The notes under the pieces were generated by a model. The model was not told where the DNA came from. It was given only the letters and a program-made list of their open reading frames with translations, and ran no database searches. From assembly GCF_003947415.1 (NCBI RefSeq), contig NZ_QHKL01000001.1:1798001-1862000 (forward strand): a DNA stretch of 64,000 nt. Direction: 5' to 3'. Made by a program: the position numbers and the translations under genes. Below, piece after piece: positions 45,119-53,282 of the stretch (position 1 is the first letter of the stretch; each line of letters opens with the position of its first letter). Origin of the DNA: Amycolatopsis sp. WAC 01376. GTDB taxonomy: Bacteria; Actinomycetota; Actinomycetes; Mycobacteriales; Pseudonocardiaceae.

Positions 45119-45742
45119 TCAGCCGAGCAGCAGGCCGTTGCCGCCGGCGACGGCGTTGTCGAACCGCTTGGAGATCTCGGCCCAGTTGAAGATGTTCCAC
45201 AGGGCCTCGACGTACTTCGGCTTCACGTTCTTGTAGTCCAGGTAGAACGCGTGCTCCCAGACGTCGACCAGCAGGATCGGCGTGGTCGGCAGGACCAGGT
45301 TGTTGTGGTGGTCGCGCAGCTGCTGGGTGATCAGCGTCTTGCCGATCGGGTCCCAGGAGAGCGCGGCCCAGCCGTTGCCCTGGATCGTGGTGGCGACCGC
45401 GGTGAACTGCGCCTTGAACTTGTCGAAGGAGCCGAACGCCTCGTCGATCGCGGAGGCCAGCTCGCCGGTCGGCTTGTCGCCGCCTTCCGGGGAGAGGATC
45501 TTCCACCACACGACGTGGTTGGCGTGCCCGGCGAGGTGGAACGCCAGCGTGGTCTGCAGGCCGACGATGTCGCCGAAGTTGCCGGCCTCGCGGGCCTCGG
45601 CGATCTTGTCGAGCGTGTCGTTCGCGCCCTTGACGTAGGTCGCGTGGTGCTTGCTGTGGTGCAGCTCGTTGATCTCGCCGGAGATGTGCGGCGCCAGGGC
45701 GCTGTAGTCATAGTCGAGATCGGGGAGCACGTAGCGGGCCAT
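45119..45742 (-). CDS. sodA: Fe/Mn superoxide dismutase
   Basis: 207 residues from ATG 45742, with GGAGG 5 nt upstream. Metal ligands are clear: [16 protein letters not shown] (His near 27), [15 protein letters not shown] (His near 75), and [13 protein letters not shown] (Asp and His near 160). [12 protein letters not shown] contains the second-sphere Gly/Trp region. It dismutates superoxide in the cytosol. The leader carries a 16-bp palindrome, CTCCAG-TTAG-CTGGAG, overlapping a possible TTGACC promoter, suggesting regulation. Fe versus Mn preference cannot be read reliably. Confidence 0.95.
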   Translation of the reverse strand: MARYVLPDLDYDYSALAPHISGEINELHHSKHHATYVKGANDTLDKIAEAREAGNFGDIVGLQTTLAFHLAGHANHVVWWKILSPEGGDKPTGELASAIDEAFGSFDKFKAQFTAVATTIQGNGWAALSWDPIGKTLITQQLRDHHNNLVLPTTPILLVDVWEHAFYLDYKNVKPKYVEALWNIFNWAEISKRFDNAVAGGNGLLLG

Positions 45743-45900
45743 CGGCCCTCCTTCTGTCTTCGACACAAGTTTCCAAGGACGAACTTAGTCGTCTTCACCC
45801 GTTCGCGGCGACCGGGGGCGCCGCGTTTCTCCCCAGGTGGAACGACCCGTTCGTAGCGGCTGTACCCGTTGGGACCACCGCCTGAAACCCACCTTGCTAG

Positions 45901-45916
45901 CTCCAGTTAGCTGGAG
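45901..45916. promoter_or_regulatory. Palindromic operator candidate upstream of sodA
   Basis: CTCCAG-TTAG-CTGGAG. On the minus strand it overlaps the spacer between TTGACC and TAGCAA, a plausible promoter about 150 bp upstream of the sodA start. The regulator is unknown; it does not resemble the known nickel (Nur) box. Confidence 0.45.
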
Positions 45917-45940
45917 GTCAAGGCGATGTGACGGCGGTCA

Positions 45941-47809
45941 TCAAGCCAGGTAGGGCAGCCCGACCAGATGATAGGAGGCGATCACCCCGAGGAAGGCCGT
46001 CAAGGCCACGGAAACCACCGTGTAGGTGATCCTGGCGGGGGTGTTCCACCAGCCGCGGAGCCACGCGAGTGCCGTGCAGACGACGGCGGCGCCGGTCAGG
46101 AGCAGGACGACGTCCGGCAGGAGCAAGGTGACGCTCAGCAAGGGGGAGTGCCCGGAGGTCAGCGCGACGGCGGCGGCGCTCAGATCACTCATGAGGAGGG
46201 CGAAGCCGGCGGTGAACAGCAGGACGGCCAGCGCCGCGGACCAGGCGGCGGCGGTCGCGAACCGGGCGCCCGACGGGTTTCGTTCCCGGCCGCGCCGGAC
46301 GAACGCGCGGATCGGCCAGAACACCAGCGCGCCCAGCAGGGTCGGCAGCGCGATCCCGAGGATCAGCAGGTGGGTGGAGGACGATTCGAGCCACGACATG
46401 CGTTCGTAGGAGGAGTTCGGGTCGTCACCGGCGAAGAGCAGGACCTGGCCGCCGGACTCACGGAACGCGATCCGCTCGCCCGCCACGTCGGTGAACAGCC
46501 CGGGCTCGGTCTGCGTCCACCGCCGGGTCCCCTCGCCGAGACCGGACGTCGTCAGCGCGCCGTCGCCGTCCACGGTCACCGTGACGCCTCCCGCGAGCGC
46601 GCGGACCTTCGTGAAGCTGTCGTAGTCCAGCCGGGTGTTGTTGTAGCTGCCTTCGAACCGTGAGACGTCTCCCGCGAGCGCCACGGGCGCGGGAACGGGG
46701 GCGGCGGGCTGTAGCCGGTCGACGAAGGCCTTCAGTACCTCGGCGGTGACCGCGGCGGCGTCGCCGGAGAACGCGCCGCCGTTGAACGCCAGGTACACGC
46801 CGGTGTTCTTCTCCGGGATCAGTTCCAGCACACTGAGGAACCCCGGCGAGTCGCCGGTCTTCTCCACCAGGCGCAAGCCGTTCAGATACCGCTCGGAGAA
46901 GCCGAACCCCATCGCGGGCAGCCGCGGGTCGTTGCGGAACCGCGCGCCGTGCAACTGGTCGAGCAACGGGCGGCTGAACGTGCCGGGGACGAGGTTCGCG
47001 GACAGGTAGCGGCCCATGTCGGCCGGAGTGGCGACGTTCCCGTCACCGGCGGGCGGTTCGGGGCCGAAGTTCGCCGGCGGGACGACCTGAGCCGAGCCGT
47101 CCCAGCGGTAACCGGTCGCCAGTGGCACGTCGGGAGTGGGCTGGGCGACGCTGCTGTCCTTCATGCCCGACGGCTCGAAGATGTGCTGCCGCACGTAGTC
47201 CGCATAGGACTGTCCCGACGCCAGTTCCACGAGATACCCGGCCAGCGCGAAGCCGTAGTTCGAATACAGGGCGACCTCGCCGGGTGGGCGGACGCGCGTG
47301 GGCATCTCGTTCGCGAGGTGTTCCGCGAGCGACGGCAGTTTCTCGTCCCGAGGGGTGAACATCCGGTACACGCGGTCTTCGAAACCCGCGGTGTGGGTCA
47401 GCAGGGAGAACAGGGTGACCGGACGGCCGGGGAAGGTTTCGGGGATCTTGAACGACTTCAGGTACGTGTTGACGTCGGCGTCCAGCGCCAGCTTGCCCTG
47501 TTCGACGAGTTGCATCGCGGCTGTGGCGGCGATCGACTTGCCGACGGAGTTGATCAGGAACCCGGTGCGTTCCGGGTCCACCTTGGCCTGAGTGTCCACT
47601 GAGGACACACCGTAGCCCGCCGAGAACACCGTCTTGCCGCCTTCGACGACCACCACGGCGGCGCCGGGAATGTGGTGCTCGGCAAGGCTTCTCGGGATGA
47701 TCTCGGCGAAGACGGCCGCCGCGGAGGCGGGCGTGGCCGCTTGGGCGGCGGGCGCCGTCAAGACCGTCGTGATGGTCAGCAGTGCGGCGGTGGCCGCGAT
47801 TCGGAACAT
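45941..47809 (-). CDS. Secreted/membrane serine hydrolase (class C beta-lactamase fold)
   Basis: 622 residues from ATG 47809. A Sec signal peptide (MFRIAATAALLTITTVLTAPAAQA) precedes a beta-lactamase/PBP4*-like domain (about 30-390): nucleophile SVGK in LINSVGKSIAATAA, YSN in VALYSNYGFALAGYL, SLLTHTAGF, then a beta-rich region. Four membrane helices follow near the C-terminus (LLILGIALPTLLGALVFWP, AAWSAALAVLLFTAGFALL, LLLPDVVLLLTGAAVVC, TVVSVALTAFLGVIA). Likely a D-aminopeptidase or esterase at the outer membrane face. Upstream lies a dense repeat region. Confidence 0.87.
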   Translation of the reverse strand: MFRIAATAALLTITTVLTAPAAQAATPASAAAVFAEIIPRSLAEHHIPGAAVVVVEGGKTVFSAGYGVSSVDTQAKVDPERTGFLINSVGKSIAATAAMQLVEQGKLALDADVNTYLKSFKIPETFPGRPVTLFSLLTHTAGFEDRVYRMFTPRDEKLPSLAEHLANEMPTRVRPPGEVALYSNYGFALAGYLVELASGQSYADYVRQHIFEPSGMKDSSVAQPTPDVPLATGYRWDGSAQVVPPANFGPEPPAGDGNVATPADMGRYLSANLVPGTFSRPLLDQLHGARFRNDPRLPAMGFGFSERYLNGLRLVEKTGDSPGFLSVLELIPEKNTGVYLAFNGGAFSGDAAAVTAEVLKAFVDRLQPAAPVPAPVALAGDVSRFEGSYNNTRLDYDSFTKVRALAGGVTVTVDGDGALTTSGLGEGTRRWTQTEPGLFTDVAGERIAFRESGGQVLLFAGDDPNSSYERMSWLESSSTHLLILGIALPTLLGALVFWPIRAFVRRGRERNPSGARFATAAAWSAALAVLLFTAGFALLMSDLSAAAVALTSGHSPLLSVTLLLPDVVLLLTGAAVVCTALAWLRGWWNTPARITYTVVSVALTAFLGVIASYHLVGLPYLA

Positions 47810-47900
47810 GTGCTGAAAACTAGGGATTTCCCCGGGGTAAAGGGATCCGGTGGGCCGCCGGTCGCGGGGTGGGGCCTGCCCTACCCCGCGCCCCACTCGT

Positions 47901-48077
47901 GAGTGGCGGTTTCGCGTGATCGATGGGACGACACGTGTGATCCGATGGACGACACACGTGTCTGGATGGACGACACGCGCGCGGCCGGATTCCGACGGGA
48001 GTCGTCCGCCTGGACACGCGTGTCGTCCATCCCATCACGTGTGTCGTCCATCCGGACACGCGAAACCGCCGGCACTC
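47901..48077. repeat. Complex inverted repeat built from 19-bp GATGGACGACACACGTGTC units
   Basis: Three direct copies (starting 47922, 47944, 47965) are followed by two inverted copies (48013-48031, 48034-48052). Each contains a small ACACGTGT-type palindrome. Outer arms GGCGGTTTCGCGTG (47905-47918) pair with 48057-48070. It fills the gap between the serine hydrolase start and the heme oxygenase stop. Open frames through it (WDDTCDPMDDTRVWMDDTR) are by-products. Confidence 0.85.
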
Positions 48078-48107
48078 AAGACATGGACGGTTATCCGGCC
48101 GGAGTCA

Positions 48108-48148
48108 AAGGCTCCTTTCGCTGCATCAGACGCGGCGAAGGGAGCCTT
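48108..48148. terminator. Hairpin downstream of the heme oxygenase gene
   Basis: AAGGCTCCTTTCGC (48108-48121) pairs with GCGAAGGGAGCCTT (48135-48148) with one wobble pair, about 40 bp beyond the heme oxygenase stop. Confidence 0.55.
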
Positions 48149-48185
48149 CGGCCCGCCGCCGGCTACCCGTGACCGGCTTACGAGG

Positions 48186-48854
48186 TCAAGCGGCCCGGTA
48201 CGCGTCCAGTTCGCTCGCCAGCTCGTCGAACACCGCGATGTTGCACTCGAAGGCCACGATCGCCTCCTCGATGAGCCGCGCGCGCTCGTTCTCGGTCCAC
48301 GGCGCCGAGTTCAGCTGTTCGCGGTAGTTGTCCCGGAACTTCGGCGCGCTGCCCAGCTGGTCGAAGTGGTAGAACAGCGACCCCGCTTCGCTGAGCTCGT
48401 ACTTGCGCTCCAGCAGCCGCCGGATGACCTGGCCGCCGGCGATGTCGCCGAGGTAGCGCGTGTAGTGGTGGGCGACGAACCCGCCGGACCAGTCCGACGC
48501 CTCGGCGACACGCCGCGCGTACCGCTCGGTCGAGGGCAGCGGGCGGACGGTCTCGCGCCAGTCCGGGCCGACGAGGTGTTCGAGGTCGAGTTCGAGGCTC
48601 GGCAGCCGCCGCAGTTCCTCGAAGACGAACTTGCCCGCCACCGGGTCCTGCGCCAGCTTGTCGGCGGCCTGCTCGATGGCCTGGTAGATGAAGTAGTACT
48701 GGATCGCCAGCCGGGTGTATCCCTCGAGCGAGAGCTCGCCGCCGAGCAGCGCGTTCATGTACTCGGAGTGGTTGGCCCGCTCGTGGGCGGGCAAGGTGGA
48801 GGCGCGCAGGGTCGCGGAGAACGGCCCGGATTCGACGTCGGTGGTCACCGGCAT
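48186..48854 (-). CDS. Heme oxygenase
   Basis: 222 residues from ATG 48854, with GGAGG 8 nt upstream. HO fold: LRASTLPAHERANHSEYM with the proximal His, YYFIYQAIEQAADKL, and the distal helix AHHYTRYLGDIAGGQVIRRLLE (GDxxGGQ). It opens heme to biliverdin, CO and iron. An iron box overlaps its promoter, so it is made when iron is scarce: a heme-iron scavenging gene. The TetR gene ends 73 bp upstream on the same strand. Confidence 0.94.
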   Translation of the reverse strand: MPVTTDVESGPFSATLRASTLPAHERANHSEYMNALLGGELSLEGYTRLAIQYYFIYQAIEQAADKLAQDPVAGKFVFEELRRLPSLELDLEHLVGPDWRETVRPLPSTERYARRVAEASDWSGGFVAHHYTRYLGDIAGGQVIRRLLERKYELSEAGSLFYHFDQLGSAPKFRDNYREQLNSAPWTENERARLIEEAIVAFECNIAVFDELASELDAYRAA

Positions 48855-48876
48855 GGACAGAGCCTCCAAGCATCGA

Positions 48877-48893
48877 TCTGACATGCTGTCAGA
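48877..48893. promoter_or_regulatory. TCTGACA-TGC-TGTCAGA palindrome in the heme oxygenase leader
   Basis: Perfect 7-bp arms with a 3-nt spacer, 22 bp upstream of the heme oxygenase ATG and downstream of the iron box. It looks like an operator for a dimeric repressor. No copy is evident in front of the neighbouring TetR gene, so that TetR is not clearly its ligand-binding regulator. Confidence 0.5.
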
Positions 48894-48913
48894 AAGAGCG
48901 TAAGGCACAATCG

Positions 48914-48932
48914 CGGGTTAGGCTACCCTAAT
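48914..48932 (-). promoter_or_regulatory. IdeR/DmdR iron box of heme oxygenase
   Basis: Minus strand TTAGGGTAGCCTAACCC, 15 of 19 positions of the iron-box consensus. It overlaps the stop of the TetR gene and lies about 20 bp upstream of TTACGCT, a plausible -10 for heme oxygenase. Repression by iron-loaded IdeR/DmdR is expected. Confidence 0.75.
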
Positions 48933-49521
48933 TTTTCGAGTCCTCGGTCATCCCGACCGCTCTGAGCACGAATCGGACCGCTCCCTCGATCGCGTCGTCC
49001 AGCCGTTCGGGTGGCACGTCGACGACCTGGCGGCTGCCGAGCGCGGCGGTGATCATCGGGATCAGCACGTCGGGATCCTCCTCCGGAACGCCCTCGGCGA
49101 GGATCTCGCGCAGCTGGCCGGTGATGGGGTCGGCGTGCGCGCTGATCCGCCGGTACGCGGCGGGCGCCAGCGCCGACGCGAGCGCCGTCCCCGGCGGCAG
49201 GTGGTACTCGGCCAGCACCCGCAGTTGCAGCCGGACGAACGTCGAAAGCTTCTCGACCGGGGTGTCCGCGGTCGCGACGGCCGCCGTCAGCCGTTCGACG
49301 TACCGCGTCGCCTCATCCTCGACGAAGGCGACAAGCAGGCTTTCCTTGTCCGGAAAGTGGTTGTACATCGCCGTGCGGCCGAGGCCCGCTTCGGCGGCGA
49401 CACCCGCGAGCGTGATCGCGTCGAACCCGCGCTCGTACAGCTGCCCGCGCAGGACGTCGAACACCCTGCTGCGGACCTCGCGCCGGTGCTCCTCCAGCGA
49501 CCGGCCGATGATCTTGGGCAC
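48928..49521 (-). CDS. TetR-family regulator
   Basis: 197 residues from GTG 49521, with GGGAGG 7 nt upstream. HTH: REVRSRVFDVLRGQLYERGFDAITLAGVAAEAGLGRTAMYNHFPDKESLLVAFVEDEATRY. The C-terminal domain (VEKLSTFVRLQLRVLAEYHLPPGTALASALAPAAYRR) is all-helical. It precedes heme oxygenase on the same strand, but heme oxygenase has its own iron-controlled promoter. Target genes unknown. Confidence 0.88.
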   Translation of the reverse strand: MPKIIGRSLEEHRREVRSRVFDVLRGQLYERGFDAITLAGVAAEAGLGRTAMYNHFPDKESLLVAFVEDEATRYVERLTAAVATADTPVEKLSTFVRLQLRVLAEYHLPPGTALASALAPAAYRRISAHADPITGQLREILAEGVPEEDPDVLIPMITAALGSRQVVDVPPERLDDAIEGAVRFVLRAVGMTEDSKN

Positions 49522-49545
49522 GAGCCACCTCCCTGAGAGATGACT

Positions 49546-51045
49546 CTAAGCCTCAAGCGACCACGTGTGCACCGGAGTCTCCGTGGCCGACAGCTCCAGG
49601 TACCGGCCCAGCATCCGGTTCAGCGCGGTCTCCCGCTCGGCGCCGCGCTCCTCCGCGCGCAGGACGTACTCCCGCTGCCACGCCGCGCCGGTCCGCCTGG
49701 TGAGACACCGCTGCTCGATGATGCCCAGATAGCGCTCTCTCGCCTCGTCCGAAACATCCGATCGGCGTAGTCCCTCGTGTGCCAGCGGCAGCAGGACCCG
49801 CAGCACCAGCTCGTCCGGCGGGATCCAGCCGATCCCCGGCCAGTACAGCTGCGCGTCGAAACCCCGGCGCGCCCCCGCGTACATGTTCTCCTCGGCCGCC
49901 TGGAACGACATCTGTGTCCACACTGGACGGTCGGCTTCGGCGAGGGCCCGTTGCGCGCCATAGAAGAAGGCGGCGTTCGCGACCATGTCGACGACGGTCG
50001 GGCCCGCGGGCAGCACACGGTTCTCCACCCGCAGATGCGGCAGACCGTCGACGACGTCGTAGACCGGCCGGTTCCAGCGCCAGACGGTGCCGTTGTGCAT
50101 CCGCAGTTCGGTGAGTTTCGGGGCCTGACCGGAGTCGAGCGCCTCGATCGGATCCTCGCGGTCGGTCTCGGGCAGCAGACCGGGGAAGTACCGGACGTTC
50201 TCCTCGAACAGGTCGAAGATCGAGGTGATCCACCGCTCGCCGAACCACACCCTCGGCCGCACGCCCTGGTTCTTCAGCTCCTCCGGCCGGGTGTCCGTGG
50301 CCTGCAGGAACAGCGGGATCCGCGTCTCGTGCCAGAGCGCCTTGCCGAGCAGGAACGGCGAGTTCGCGCCCACCGCGATCTGGACGCCCGCCAGTGCCTG
50401 TGCCGCGTTCCAGTGCGCCGCGAACTCCTCCGGCGCCACCTGAAGATGCAGCTGGACGGAGGTGCAGGCGGCCTCGGGGAGGATCGATTCGGAGTAACTG
50501 CGCAACCGCTCGGGCTGTCTTCCGGGCAGCGGCGCGCCCTCCATCGAGAGCACGGTGCGCTCGCCGCGCGCGGCGAAGATCCGGTCGTTGAGCAGCGAAT
50601 ACCGGGCGTTGTTGGTGAGCCACTTCTGATCGAAATGCTCGTGCCGCAGCGTCGGGAGGATACCGATCATCGCCAGCGAGGCGCCGGATTCCTCCGCCTT
50701 ACGCGAGGCGGCGCCCAGATACGCGTGGAGGTCGTCCTCCAATTGCAGCGCGGACTCGCCGGCCAGCGGCCGCGGCGGCACGTTGAGCTCCAGGTTGTGC
50801 TGACCGAGCTCGGTGGTGAACGACGGATCGTTCAGCGCCTCGAGCACCGTCGTGTTCGTCATCGACGGGCGCAGTTCCGCGTCGACGAGGTTGAGTTCCA
50901 CCTCGAGCCCGATATTCTTGCGCGGGAAGGAAAAACTGCCATCGGTGAGCATCCGGGCCAAGGTGTCGAGGCAGCGCTGTACCTTCCGGCGGTAACGTCC
51001 GCGATCCTGCGGCTCACAGGGGTCCGCCGAAAGATTCTTACCCAT
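49546..51045 (-). CDS. Glutamate-cysteine ligase family (GCS2-like) enzyme
   Basis: 499 residues from ATG 51045, with AGGAG 10 nt upstream; in-frame starts further up lack signals. ATP-grasp-like GCS motifs: FPRKNIGLEVELNLVDAELRPS, LGQHNLELNVPPRPL, CTSVQLHLQVAPEEFAAHWNAA and LRMHNGTVWRWNRPVYD. Enzymes of this type join glutamate to an amine such as cysteine. Actinobacteria use mycothiol rather than glutathione, so the product may belong to ergothioneine-like or other gamma-glutamyl chemistry. No egt genes are adjacent. Confidence 0.82.
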   Translation of the reverse strand: MGKNLSADPCEPQDRGRYRRKVQRCLDTLARMLTDGSFSFPRKNIGLEVELNLVDAELRPSMTNTTVLEALNDPSFTTELGQHNLELNVPPRPLAGESALQLEDDLHAYLGAASRKAEESGASLAMIGILPTLRHEHFDQKWLTNNARYSLLNDRIFAARGERTVLSMEGAPLPGRQPERLRSYSESILPEAACTSVQLHLQVAPEEFAAHWNAAQALAGVQIAVGANSPFLLGKALWHETRIPLFLQATDTRPEELKNQGVRPRVWFGERWITSIFDLFEENVRYFPGLLPETDREDPIEALDSGQAPKLTELRMHNGTVWRWNRPVYDVVDGLPHLRVENRVLPAGPTVVDMVANAAFFYGAQRALAEADRPVWTQMSFQAAEENMYAGARRGFDAQLYWPGIGWIPPDELVLRVLLPLAHEGLRRSDVSDEARERYLGIIEQRCLTRRTGAAWQREYVLRAEERGAERETALNRMLGRYLELSATETPVHTWSLEA

Positions 51046-51261
51046 GTTCGTCGAGCTCCTCATTGGCCACGCTCCGCGGGATCCAGGCGGGACTGCCAGG
51101 CGGCCCAACGGTTTCACGCCTCGCCATCGCCCGGCTAGCGGCCAAACTGGTGCTCTCTGTCACTAGGGGTTAACTTACAGCAAAATACCGCCGTTCGTAC
51201 TACCTCTCCGTTGACGTTCGGACGAAACCGGCGCGCGGGGGGCGGATGACACACTCTCCGG

Positions 51262-52077
51262 GTGGCTGAACTGATCACCATCGACGACTCCGGCGACCCG
51301 CGGCTCGACGATTTCCGCGACTTGTCCACAGCCGATCGGCGTCCCGATAGGCCGGGTGGGCGTGGCTTTGTGATCGCCGAAGGCACCGTCGTGGTCGAAC
51401 GGCTGCTCAACTCCCGCTATCCGGTCCGCGCCCTGCTCGGCGTGGAACGGCGGTTCCGGGAACTGGGCGACGACCTGGCCCGCGTAGACGTCCCCGGCTA
51501 TGTGACGTCGGCCGAGACGATGGCCGAAGTGGTCGGCTTCCACCTGAATCGCGGGATACTCGCCGTCGCGGGCCGGCCGGTCCCGTCGCTGGCGGTCGAG
51601 GACGTCATCGACGGCGCACGCGTCCTCGCCGTCCTCGAAGGCGTCGGTGACCACGAGAATCTCGGTTCGCTGTTCCGCAACGCGGCCGCGCTCGGGGTCG
51701 ACGGGATCCTGCTCGGCGCCGGTTGCTCCGACCCGCTGTACCGGCGCAGCGTCCGCGTTTCGATGGGGCACGTCCTGCGCGTGCCGTTCGCCACCGTCGG
51801 ATCCTGGCCCGGTGACCTGGAACTGCTGCGGGAACGCGGTTTCCGTATCGCGGCCCTCACTCCTCGTGCGGATTCCGTTTCGCTGCGCCAGTTACGCGAC
51901 CAGACCCCGGGGAAGGTGGCGCTGATGCTGGGCGCCGAGGGCCCCGGCCTGACCGACGAGGCCATCGCCGCCGCCGACGTCGCGGTGCGGATCCCGATGC
52001 CCGAAGGCGTCGATTCGCTGAATGTCGCCACGGCGGGCGCGATCGCGTTCTACGAGACGCGTCCACCGCTATCGTGA
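51262..52077 (+). CDS. SpoU/TrmH-family RNA 2'-O-methyltransferase
   Basis: 271 residues. A CACACT box 6 nt upstream of GTG 51262 suggests a leaderless transcript. An N-terminal substrate-binding domain (GRGFVIAEGTVVVERLLNS) leads to the SPOUT knot: motif 1 GVGDHENLGSLFRNAAALGVDGILLG, motif 2 KVALMLGAEGPGLTDE and motif 3 VRIPMPEGVDSLNVATAGAIAFYE. Methylates rRNA or tRNA ribose. Same locus as Rv0881. Confidence 0.93.
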   Translation: MAELITIDDSGDPRLDDFRDLSTADRRPDRPGGRGFVIAEGTVVVERLLNSRYPVRALLGVERRFRELGDDLARVDVPGYVTSAETMAEVVGFHLNRGILAVAGRPVPSLAVEDVIDGARVLAVLEGVGDHENLGSLFRNAAALGVDGILLGAGCSDPLYRRSVRVSMGHVLRVPFATVGSWPGDLELLRERGFRIAALTPRADSVSLRQLRDQTPGKVALMLGAEGPGLTDEAIAAADVAVRIPMPEGVDSLNVATAGAIAFYETRPPLS

Positions 52078-52105
52078 GCACCCGAGGCGACCACGAGGAG
52101 AACCG

Positions 52106-52708
52106 ATGGAATTGCGGATCCGTGAGGGCCGTGCGGTGCTGGCCGGGCGTGGCGGCGACAGCGCGCACGAGGTGGACCCGCATTCGCTCGCGATCGGTTC
52201 GGACCTCGCGCAGGCGTTGCACGAATGGGCCCGCGTCGCGTCCGCCGTCGGCTCCTCCGGCACCGAGGCCGCTTCCGTGGTTTCCCAGCGAGGCCGCCAG
52301 CTCGCCCAGCGGGTCGCCGCCACGATGGGCACCTCGGTGCGGTACGTCGACCCCGTCTCCGGCGACGGCGTGATCATCGACCCGCCCACCCCCTCGCCCC
52401 GCAACGAACTCGCGCGGCGGCTTTTCGGCACCCCGGATCCCGCCGGGGAACCGACGCCGTGGCTGACCGGGCTGACCGTCTCCGCGTTCGTCGCGGCCGT
52501 GGTCGTCGTGGCGATGCTGGCGCTGGCGAACACCCTCGCGCGCGAGACCAACGGCTGGCTCGCACTGCTCGCGTCGGTCGTCGTGACCGCCGGGATCACG
52601 CCCTCGCTGTGGCTCGCGCGGCGGGTGCCGATCGTGCGGTGGGCGTCCTTCGGCGCGGCCGCGGGAATCGTGATCGCGTGGATCGGCGTGCTGATCGTCG
52701 TCTTCTAA
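52106..52708 (+). CDS. DUF2537 membrane protein
   Basis: 200 residues, GAGGAG 6 nt before ATG 52106. A soluble N-terminal half (MELRIREGRAVLAGRGGD ... VRYVDPVSGDGVIIDPP) precedes three membrane helices: GLTVSAFVAAVVVVAMLALA, ALLASVVVTAGITPSLWLA and ASFGAAAGIVIAWIGVLIVVF. Same position as Rv0882 downstream of the SpoU gene. 28 bp separate it from that gene, so co-transcription is likely. Function unknown. Confidence 0.85.
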   Translation: MELRIREGRAVLAGRGGDSAHEVDPHSLAIGSDLAQALHEWARVASAVGSSGTEAASVVSQRGRQLAQRVAATMGTSVRYVDPVSGDGVIIDPPTPSPRNELARRLFGTPDPAGEPTPWLTGLTVSAFVAAVVVVAMLALANTLARETNGWLALLASVVVTAGITPSLWLARRVPIVRWASFGAAAGIVIAWIGVLIVVF

Positions 52709-52763
52709 AGAGCCGAAGGTCAAACGTGTCTTTGTCGGGCGGAGTGTCCAAGGGCCGGGGGGC

Positions 52764-52827
52764 CGCGGGGTGGTCGTGAGTGGTAAGTGACGTTAGAACG
52801 TCACTTACCACTCACGACCACCCCGCG
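52764..52827. repeat. Perfect 64-bp palindrome, GTCGTGAGTGG family (copy 3)
   Basis: 31-bp perfect arms around AG. Interior TAAGTGAC/GTCACTTA instead of the AATGAGC pairing of copy 1. It is followed 16 bp later by a 26-bp stretch (52844-52869) that matches 4824-4849 with two differences. Confidence 0.92.
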
Positions 52828-52880
52828 ACACGCCTTGGCATCGCGCCACGTTTGCCTTACCCCTCAATAAGGAGAGCCCC

Positions 52881-53246
52881 ATGACACGTGACCCGCTCAG
52901 TTCACTCAGACGGCTGTGTCTCGCGCTGCCGGAGACTTCCGAGCGGCTCAGCCACGGCGAGCCGACCTGGTTCGTGCGCGGCAAGAAGACGTTCGTCATG
53001 TACGCCGACCGGCATCACGACGACAAGGTCGCCTTCTGGTGCCCGGCGCCGCCCGGGGCGCAGGAGGAACTGGTGGGCGCCGAGCCGGAACGGTTCTTCC
53101 GGCCGCCGTACGTCGGGCATCGGGGCTGGCTCGGGGTCCGGCTGGACATCGACGTCGACTGGGCCGAAATCGAGCGGATCGTCACCGACGCGTATTGCCT
53201 CGTGGCGCCCAAATCCCTGATCATGCAGGTCCCTGGACGCACGTAA
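52881..53246 (+). CDS. MmcQ/YjbR-family protein
   Basis: 121 residues, AAGGAG 6 nt before ATG 52881. MmcQ/YjbR (CyaY-like) domain: LRRLCLALPETSERLSHGEPTWFVRGKKTFVMYADRHHDDKVAFWCPAPPG, RFFRPPYVGHRGWLGVRLD and VTDAYCLVAPKSL. These small proteins are thought to bind DNA or nucleotides, but their role is unproven. Its stop codon lies inside the terminator palindrome shared with sepH. Confidence 0.87.
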   Translation: MTRDPLSSLRRLCLALPETSERLSHGEPTWFVRGKKTFVMYADRHHDDKVAFWCPAPPGAQEELVGAEPERFFRPPYVGHRGWLGVRLDIDVDWAEIERIVTDAYCLVAPKSLIMQVPGRT

Positions 53247-53279
53247 TGGCCCCTCCACCGGAAGGGGCCATTACGTGCG
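53238..53279. terminator. Bidirectional terminator between mmcQ-like and sepH genes
   Basis: Perfect 17-bp arms (53238-53254 and 53263-53279) around an 8-nt loop. The left arm contains the TAA stop of the MmcQ gene; the right arm ends 3 bp before the SepH stop. Confidence 0.8.
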
Positions 53280-53282
53280 AAT

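Noticed and set aside
47901..48077. Possible CRISPR array from evenly spaced short repeats
   Set aside because: Units are only 2-3 bp apart, change orientation half-way, there are no unique spacers and no cas genes.
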